Shown: piece after piece, positions 7,128 through 11,576 of the stretch
How positions within the stretch are numbered: the first letter of the stretch is position 1
Layout of the letters: every line of letters begins with the position of its first letter
Source: an uncultured Pseudomonadota bacterium
GTDB lineage: Bacteria; Pseudomonadota; Gammaproteobacteria; Steroidobacterales; Steroidobacteraceae
Length of the DNA stretch: 11,576 bases
Direction of reading: 5' to 3'
NCBI GenBank assembly: GCA_903890265.1
Contig: CAITAM010000310.1
Location: forward strand, 1-11,576
Program-made: the position numbers and the translations under genes
The notes under the pieces: model-generated
What the model saw: only the letters and a program-made list of their open reading frames with translations
Told to the model about the DNA's origin: nothing
The model's database searches: none

Positions 7128-9433
7128 GCGTCGGTTCCGGGGTCGTGTAGGTGATGGCCTTCAGTCGGCCAGCGGGTTCCCGGCGACGGGGGGGAGTATC
7201 CCCGAATCGCCGTCTTCAGGAAAGTATTGGCAGAGGATCCGACCGACGCGAGCCCGGTGAGTTCCAGTTCGAGCGAAATCGACGTGTCGCGCTGACCCGC
7301 CCGTGCGGTGAGGTCGGTGGGTCGGCTGACGATGTCGCGGCGGCCGATCAGGCGCAGCTTCCAGCAGCAACTGGCGTATTGCACGCCAAAGAGGGTGTCG
7401 ATGCTGGTCCGGTCCTTGAGTGAATACACCTCGCGCCCGACGACATTCCACGAGTTGGTGATCGGCCAGGCGAAGTTGCCGTCGACCTGCTCGAGGAGGT
7501 CGCGCCGGAACCGGTAGGACAGGTTCGCTACCTGGGTGCCGGACGCCCGGTACTGCACGGTGGCCTCGGTCTTCTGTGAGTTTCGGGATTGCGGCGACCA
7601 CTGCTCACCGAGCTCGACGTTCCAGTTCTTGTAGGCATGCACCATCACCTGCGCGACGGCGTCGGACGTGTGGGTGTCGATCGGCGCCTCGCCCGGCAGA
7701 ACCACGCGCGGTCGCGTGAAGTAGTGAATGTCGCCGAGCGTCGCGGTCAGCAGTTCCTGGCCGGTCTGGGTCTCGATCAGTCGGCTGGTGACACCGGCGG
7801 CGAGCTGATTGCCGTCAGAGATTCGGTCGCCGCCGACGTAGCGTTGCGGCCGGAACAGCTGCACGAGATTCTGATCGGGCAATGCCGTGTCGAACACGGG
7901 CAGTGAGTCCTGCGCCCGGTACGGAATGTAGGTGTAGAGGAGCCTGGGCTCGAGCGTCGTGAGGTGATTGCGGCCGTCGCGCTCGAAGACCAGTCCGCTG
8001 TCGAGGCTGGCTTCGGGGGCGGAGACCGTTGGCGACTTTGCCTCAGCCGTTGTCGACGTCGCGGGCGAGATGCCCGAGTAATCAAGGCTGTATGCCGTGA
8101 CACGGTAGCCGACCGAGGGAATCACGAATGCGCCTGGCGTGCGCCAGAGGTAGCGCAGTGTCGGGTAAAGCGAGGCGCGCAGGCCGTTGACCGAGTCCTC
8201 GCGCAGAAAGTACACCGCCTCACTGTCGACGGCGGCCTCCAGGCGGCCGGGCAGCCGCCAGCGGCCGCTGACGACGATGTCGGGCAGGCGGGTGTACGGG
8301 CGTGCGCTCGTTGCCAGCGACTGGTCGATGGTCTGGAACTGCTCGAAACTGCCCGTGGCGCGCCAGTGCTCGTCACTGTAGGTGAGGCTCGCCCGGCGCG
8401 GCAGGAAGGTCAGGCTGGTCCCTTCCGGTCCCCGGCCGAAGTCCTCGAAGTAGTGGCTGTCGCTGATGCCGGAGGCGTTGATATCGAGCCTCAGTCGGCT
8501 CGAAAAATCGGTCCGCTCGATGAAGCGCAGGTAGCTGCGGTCGCTGGCCGACGACGTGTCGTAGGGCAGCCAGTTTGCCGCAATGAAGGCATGACTGTTG
8601 TCGCTGAGGTAGCGGAATTCGCCGTCAAGCGTGGCGCCGCGCTTGCTCATGTAGCCCGGGCTGAAGGTCGCGTCGTAGTTCGGTGCGAGGTCGAAGTAAT
8701 AAGGCACCGAAAGCTGCCAGCCGTTGCGGCTCGACTGCTCCGGCGTCGGGATCAGGAACCCGGACTTCCGCGCATCACTGACGGGAAAGGAGAGCCACGG
8801 CGAATAGAGGATGGGCACGCCCTTGAACTCAAGGCTGACGTCTCTGCCGGTGCCTTCGTCGGCATGCTGGTCGATATCGATTGTTCGCGCCCTGATCAGC
8901 CAGTCACGCCGACCCTGAGGGCACGACGTGAACTCGACGCCTGAGAGGCGCAGTTCGCCGCCTGGTGCGACGGCGATGGCGTCGGCATGTCCCCGGGCGG
9001 CCCGCTGTTGCAGGGCGAAGTCGCCGTGCTCAAACGACCCGCTGCCACCCTCGGCAAAAGCCCCCTTGTCACCGGACAGCCGCAGCAGCGGGTCGGTATA
9101 GAGCACTTCGCCGGATGCCGTCACTGCCTGGGTACGGGCGTTGAAGGTGGCGCTGTCGGCGGTGAGCCGGCGCGATCCCTGCACGATGCTGACGTTGCCG
9201 GTCAGCTCGCTGTTGCCCTCCGGATCCACCGTGGCGCCGTCCGAGGATATCTCGACCGGCTCATTCGCCAGCGCCGGGTCGCCCGCGCGTTTCGCGGCGG
9301 GGGACTTGGCTCCCACGGCCGCGGGCTGCGGGCAATCGCCCGCCTGCACACCCGGTGCGGCGGCGAGCAACACGAGGACAACCGCGGATCGGACAGGTAG
9401 GGAACGGCTCTGGGCCAAGCGCGGCTGATCCAT
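7118..9433 (-). CDS. lptD: LPS-assembly outer-membrane protein LptD
   Basis: A 771-residue beta-barrel that, with the LptE plug, inserts lipopolysaccharide into the outer leaflet. Order: signal peptide (hydrophobic 17-29, cleavage near VQA/GDC, 31-32), OstA/LptA-like periplasmic domain (about 56-165, with SSDGATVDPEGNSELTGNVS and LTADSATFNA), then the barrel with the family hallmarks GVPILYSPWLSFPVSDARKS (205-224), PYYFDLAPNYDATF and YMSKRG. The four cysteines of the two interdomain disulfides are all present: Cys34, Cys171 and the pair Cys689-Cys690 (ASCCWKL). The final strand (LELELTGLASVG, TAIRGYS) is intact but is followed by a tail of about 25 residues rich in His and Pro, encoded beyond a run of seven C; see findings. 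First gene of the cluster, preceded by a 49-base divergent promoter region; its ribosome site is weak. SurA, the chaperone it depends on, is encoded next. Confidence 0.97.
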   Translation of the reverse strand: MDQPRLAQSRSLPVRSAVVLVLLAAAPGVQAGDCPQPAAVGAKSPAAKRAGDPALANEPVEISSDGATVDPEGNSELTGNVSIVQGSRRLTADSATFNARTQAVTASGEVLYTDPLLRLSGDKGAFAEGGSGSFEHGDFALQQRAARGHADAIAVAPGGELRLSGVEFTSCPQGRRDWLIRARTIDIDQHADEGTGRDVSLEFKGVPILYSPWLSFPVSDARKSGFLIPTPEQSSRNGWQLSVPYYFDLAPNYDATFSPGYMSKRGATLDGEFRYLSDNSHAFIAANWLPYDTSSASDRSYLRFIERTDFSSRLRLDINASGISDSHYFEDFGRGPEGTSLTFLPRRASLTYSDEHWRATGSFEQFQTIDQSLATSARPYTRLPDIVVSGRWRLPGRLEAAVDSEAVYFLREDSVNGLRASLYPTLRYLWRTPGAFVIPSVGYRVTAYSLDYSGISPATSTTAEAKSPTVSAPEASLDSGLVFERDGRNHLTTLEPRLLYTYIPYRAQDSLPVFDTALPDQNLVQLFRPQRYVGGDRISDGNQLAAGVTSRLIETQTGQELLTATLGDIHYFTRPRVVLPGEAPIDTHTSDAVAQVMVHAYKNWNVELGEQWSPQSRNSQKTEATVQYRASGTQVANLSYRFRRDLLEQVDGNFAWPITNSWNVVGREVYSLKDRTSIDTLFGVQYASCCWKLRLIGRRDIVSRPTDLTARAGQRDTSISLELELTGLASVGSSANTFLKTAIRGYSPPSPGTRWPTEGHHLHDPGTDAWH

Positions 9434-9465
9434 CGTATCGCCGGGACGGCGGCGGGAGCGCTGAC

Positions 9466-9473
9466 ATTATAAT
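9466..9473. promoter_or_regulatory. Palindromic -10 element of divergent lptD/amgK promoters
   Basis: ATTATAAT at 9466-9473 is its own reverse complement, so it offers a perfect TATAAT on both strands: plus 9468-9473 and minus 9471-9466. It is the only AT-rich patch in the 49-base gap. On the minus strand transcription would begin near 9459, about 26 bases before the lptD ATG. On the plus strand it would begin near 9480, only about three bases before the amgK ATG. No good -35 hexamer is seen at 16-18 bases on either side, so activators may be needed, or only one direction may be used. I see no sigma-E type promoter for lptD. Confidence 0.6.
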
Positions 9474-9482
9474 CAGGTCACG

Positions 9483-10517
9483 ATGAACGACGTGACTCCC
9501 CCTCTCCCGGACACCCGGCTCGCCGAATTGACAGCCTGGCTGGCTACGAGCCTCGGCACGCGGTCCATCCGCCTCGCACCGGCCTCGGCGGATGCCAGCT
9601 TCCGCCGCTATTTTCGGGTGTGGGATGGCGCGACGACGTGGATTGCCATGGACGCGCCGCCGCCGAACGAAGACGTACGCCCGTTCGTTTCGGTTGCGCG
9701 CCGGCTGCACGCGGCCGGCCTCAGTGTGCCGGTCGTTGCGGACGCCGACGAAGCCCGGGGCTTCCTGCGCCTGACGGATCTTGGCAGCACGCACTACCTC
9801 GCTGCTTTTCAGGCCGGTTTCACCCCGGAAGCGCTCTATCCGTCGGCAGCGCGCGCGCTGTGCCGCATGCAATGCGACCCGTCTCTCGGTGCCGGCCTCA
9901 CGGCCTACGACGCGTCGGTCATGGCGCGGGAGGTCAGCCTTTTTCCGGACTGGTTCCTGCGCCGCCATCTCGATCTGGAGCCCGGGCCGTCGGTCCTTGC
10001 CATCATCGCCCGCAGCCTTGCCGTGATGACCACGGCCGCCGCAGCGCAGCCTCAGGTGTTCGTTCACCGCGACTACCACTCGCGGAACCTCATGCTGCTC
10101 GACGGGCGGGGTCCGGGCGTGCTGGACTTCCAGGATGCCATCCGCGGTCCCGTCGGCTATGACCTCGTGTCGCTGTACAAGGACTGTTACGTGCGCTGGC
10201 CGCGTGACGCGGTGCTCGGCTGGGTGGAGGAGTACCGCCAGCTCGCAGTGGCCGGTGGGCTCAGGCTTCCGGGGCGCGATGAGTTCGTGCGCGGCTTTGA
10301 TCTCATCGGTCTGCAGCGGCACCTGAAGGTGCTCGGCATATTTGCGCGACTCTGGTACCGCGATGGCAAGGCCAGCTACCTCGCCGACCTGCCACGTGTG
10401 CTGGCCTACGTACGTGAAGTCACTCTGCTGTACCCGGAGCTCGCGGAACTCGAGCAGTTCCTTGTCGCAGAGGTAGAGCCACGGTTCGCGGCGGCGCAGA
10501 GGCGGGTGCTCGGGTGA
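9483..10517 (+). CDS. amgK: N-acetylmuramate/N-acetylglucosamine anomeric kinase AmgK
   Basis: A 344-residue kinase of the aminoglycoside phosphotransferase (APH) fold. AmgK phosphorylates recycled MurNAc (and GlcNAc) at C1 with ATP, feeding MurU in the peptidoglycan-recycling shunt that bypasses de novo MurA/MurB synthesis and gives intrinsic fosfomycin tolerance in pseudomonads. Visible are SADASFRRYFRVWDG (35-49), the catalytic loop VHRDYHSRNLMLL (194-206) with Asp197 and Asn202, and the metal-binding LDFQDAIRGPVGYDLVSLYK (214-233) with Asp215. The ATG at 9483 is the first good start, with only a short AGG before it; the -10 box lies nine bases upstream. Its stop overlaps the murU start (GTGA). 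Family and role are well supported by this pairing and by the position next to lptD; the residues alone would only say APH-family kinase. Confidence 0.93.
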   Translation: MNDVTPPLPDTRLAELTAWLATSLGTRSIRLAPASADASFRRYFRVWDGATTWIAMDAPPPNEDVRPFVSVARRLHAAGLSVPVVADADEARGFLRLTDLGSTHYLAAFQAGFTPEALYPSAARALCRMQCDPSLGAGLTAYDASVMAREVSLFPDWFLRRHLDLEPGPSVLAIIARSLAVMTTAAAAQPQVFVHRDYHSRNLMLLDGRGPGVLDFQDAIRGPVGYDLVSLYKDCYVRWPRDAVLGWVEEYRQLAVAGGLRLPGRDEFVRGFDLIGLQRHLKVLGIFARLWYRDGKASYLADLPRVLAYVREVTLLYPELAELEQFLVAEVEPRFAAAQRRVLG

Positions 10518-11260
10518 GCGGCAGGGCGCCGGTCAGGCAGGCCATGATTCTTGCGGCAGGCTTCGGCGAGCGGATGCGACCGTTGACGTTGTCGACACCA
10601 AAGCCGCTCCTCCCCGTGGATGGTACGCCGCTCATCGTCCGGCACCTGCGGCGGCTGGCCGCCGGTGGAGTGAGCGACGTGGTCATCAACGTCTGCTGGC
10701 TCAAGGAGGCATTCCGTCCGGTGCTCGGCGATGGCAGCGAGTTTGGCCTCAGGCTCCGTTACGTCGACGAGGGCGATGCCCCACTCGAGGTCGCCGGCGG
10801 AATCCGCAACGCGCTCGAGCATTTCGGCGAGGCGCCATTCTGTGTCGTAAACGGCGACGTCTATTGTGATTACCCGCTGCCGGTCGCGGCACCCGCGCCC
10901 GGCCGACTCGGGCACCTCGTCTTGGTGCCCAATCCGGCCCAGCATCCGCGTGGCGACTTTGCGCTCGAGTGCGGCGAAGTCCGGTTGGACGGCGCGCGGC
11001 GCTACACCTACGCCGGGATCGCCTCGTTTCAGCCGACGCTGTTCGCCTCCCTGCCAGCCGGGCGGGCGGCCCTGAAGCCGCTGCTCGTCGGTGCGCTGCG
11101 GGCCGGACGCCTGACCGGCGAGCTTCACGAGGGCGAGTGGAGCGACGTGGGGACGCCGGAACGTCTGGAGGCGCTGTCACGGGCCGTCGCCGCAGCACGG
11201 CTGCGGGAGGCGTACAATACGGCAGCTATGGCGCCCCCCGGGAAGCTTATTTATGAGTGA
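10514..11260 (+). CDS. murU: N-acetylmuramate-1-phosphate uridylyltransferase MurU
   Basis: A 248-residue sugar-1-phosphate nucleotidyltransferase that turns MurNAc-1-phosphate plus UTP into UDP-MurNAc, the step after AmgK in cell-wall recycling. Motifs: AMILAAGFGERMRPLT (10-25) and STPKPLLPVDGTPLI (27-41), the nucleotide- and Mg-binding start of the family; VDEGDAPLEVAGGI (84-97); VVNGDVYCDY (111-120) with the metal-binding Asp; YAGIASFQPTLF further on; and WSDVGTPERL near the end. The start is GTG at 10514, coupled to the amgK stop; an ATG at 10544 (codon 11) is the alternative and would begin directly at MILAAG. The C-terminus runs about 25-35 residues past GTPERL, more than I expect for the family, and overlaps the lipA start by eight bases. 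Confidence 0.93.
   Translation: MSGRAPVRQAMILAAGFGERMRPLTLSTPKPLLPVDGTPLIVRHLRRLAAGGVSDVVINVCWLKEAFRPVLGDGSEFGLRLRYVDEGDAPLEVAGGIRNALEHFGEAPFCVVNGDVYCDYPLPVAAPAPGRLGHLVLVPNPAQHPRGDFALECGEVRLDGARRYTYAGIASFQPTLFASLPAGRAALKPLLVGALRAGRLTGELHEGEWSDVGTPERLEALSRAVAAARLREAYNTAAMAPPGKLIYE
11213..11218 (+). promoter_or_regulatory. Possible -10 box of an internal lipA promoter
   Basis: TACAAT, five of six to the sigma-70 consensus, lies inside the 3' end of murU, 34 bases before the lipA ATG, in an otherwise GC-rich stretch. No matching -35 hexamer is visible 16-18 bases upstream. It would let lipA, a housekeeping gene unrelated to muramate salvage, be transcribed apart from amgK-murU. Sequence resemblance only. 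Confidence 0.25.
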
Positions 11261-11576
11261 ATTCAAGGGTATCGAGGTCGTCGCGCCACCGGTCAGATCC
11301 GGTGAGAAATACCGTACCGCGCAGGGCCACGTCGCCATCAAGGACGGCATCAAGGCGAAGTCAGTGACACCGCCGGCGCCGCCGAAGCCGGCCTGGCTGC
11401 GCGCTGCCGTACCGGCGGGACCGCGCTTCGAGCAAGTGCGCGAGACCGTCCGCGCGCATCGCCTGGCAACGGTGTGCGAAGAGGCCAAGTGCCCGAACGT
11501 CGGCGAGTGCTGGAACCACGGCACGGCGACGATCATGCTGATGGGCGAGGTCTGCACCCGCGCCTGCCGCTTCTGC
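11253..11576 (+). CDS. lipA: Lipoyl synthase, N-terminal part (cut by right window edge)
   Basis: Lipoyl synthase is a radical-SAM enzyme that inserts two sulfurs into octanoyl groups on lipoyl domains of 2-oxoacid dehydrogenases and GcvH. The 108 visible codons contain the auxiliary-cluster motif CEEAKCPNVGEC (75-86: Cys75, Cys80, Cys86), the conserved WNHGTATIMLMGEVC, and the radical-SAM motif CTRACRFC (Cys101, Cys105, Cys108); the window ends on the last cysteine. Upstream are KPAWLRAAVPAGPRFEQVRE, normal for the family, and about 40 less conserved residues. The ATG at 11253 has a GGGAAG ribosome site (11240-11245) seven bases before it and overlaps the end of murU by eight bases. Identification is secure. 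Confidence 0.97.
   Translation, partial: MSEFKGIEVVAPPVRSGEKYRTAQGHVAIKDGIKAKSVTPPAPPKPAWLRAAVPAGPRFEQVRETVRAHRLATVCEEAKCPNVGECWNHGTATIMLMGEVCTRACRFC

Noticed and set aside
6207..7154. Long open frame (315 codons) on the plus strand opposite surA
   Set aside because: It is antisense to an unmistakable surA, shows no family motifs, and long antisense frames are expected in DNA this GC-rich.
7964..8944. 326-codon plus-strand frame inside lptD
   Set aside because: Antisense shadow of the LptD barrel region with no motif or start signal.
9261..10322. 353-codon minus-strand frame spanning the lptD start, the divergent promoter and amgK
   Set aside because: It would run through the promoter gap and opposite the clearly coding amgK; no recognisable domain.
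1..11576. A previously undescribed multi-gene system, CRISPR array, mobile element, tRNA or riboswitch
   Set aside because: Nearly every base lies in a recognisable housekeeping or metabolic gene in conserved order; I found no direct-repeat array, transposase, terminal repeats, tRNA-like cloverleaf or known riboswitch core.

Overview
The window is a GC-rich piece of bacterial chromosome that is almost entirely coding. The order lptD-surA-pdxA-rsmA-apaG-apaH is the classical gammaproteobacterial order, and an amgK-murU pair transcribed away from lptD is the arrangement known from Pseudomonas-like bacteria. A three-gene kynurenine block and a directly linked lipA suggest a high-GC gammaproteobacterium outside the enterics; the genus cannot be settled from the sequence. 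I see no tRNA, rRNA, CRISPR array, IS element or phage gene, and no non-coding gap over 130 bases.

Layout. (1) Bases 1-1926, minus strand: 3-hydroxyanthranilate 3,4-dioxygenase, a cyclase-family protein (probable formylkynurenine hydrolase) and kynureninase. Stops and starts overlap, so this is one operon for tryptophan/kynurenine breakdown or quinolinate/NAD synthesis; kynureninase runs off the left edge. (2) Bases 1927-2053: divergent intergenic region. (3) Bases 2054-2653, plus strand: an unrecognised exported protein with four cysteines after its signal peptide. (4) Bases 2665-9433, minus strand: the lptD-surA-pdxA-rsmA-apaG-apaH cluster (LPS export, outer-membrane chaperone, vitamin B6 synthesis, 16S rRNA dimethylation, ApaG, Ap4A hydrolysis). 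The first four genes overlap one another; a 90-base gap with a perfect hairpin separates rsmA from apaG. (5) Bases 9434-9482: a 49-base divergent promoter region with a palindromic -10 box. (6) Bases 9483-11576, plus strand: amgK and murU (MurNAc salvage to UDP-MurNAc), then the start of lipA (lipoyl synthase), which is cut at the right edge.

Functionally, the centre is an envelope-biogenesis hub: LptD and its chaperone SurA on one side of a shared promoter, peptidoglycan recycling on the other. I do not see a new multi-gene system. The points most worth checking are the palindromic bidirectional promoter with a possibly leaderless amgK mRNA, the C7 run and odd tail at the end of lptD, the divergent metal motif in the kynurenine-operon cyclase, the hairpin that begins inside the rsmA stop codon, and the unknown exported protein.
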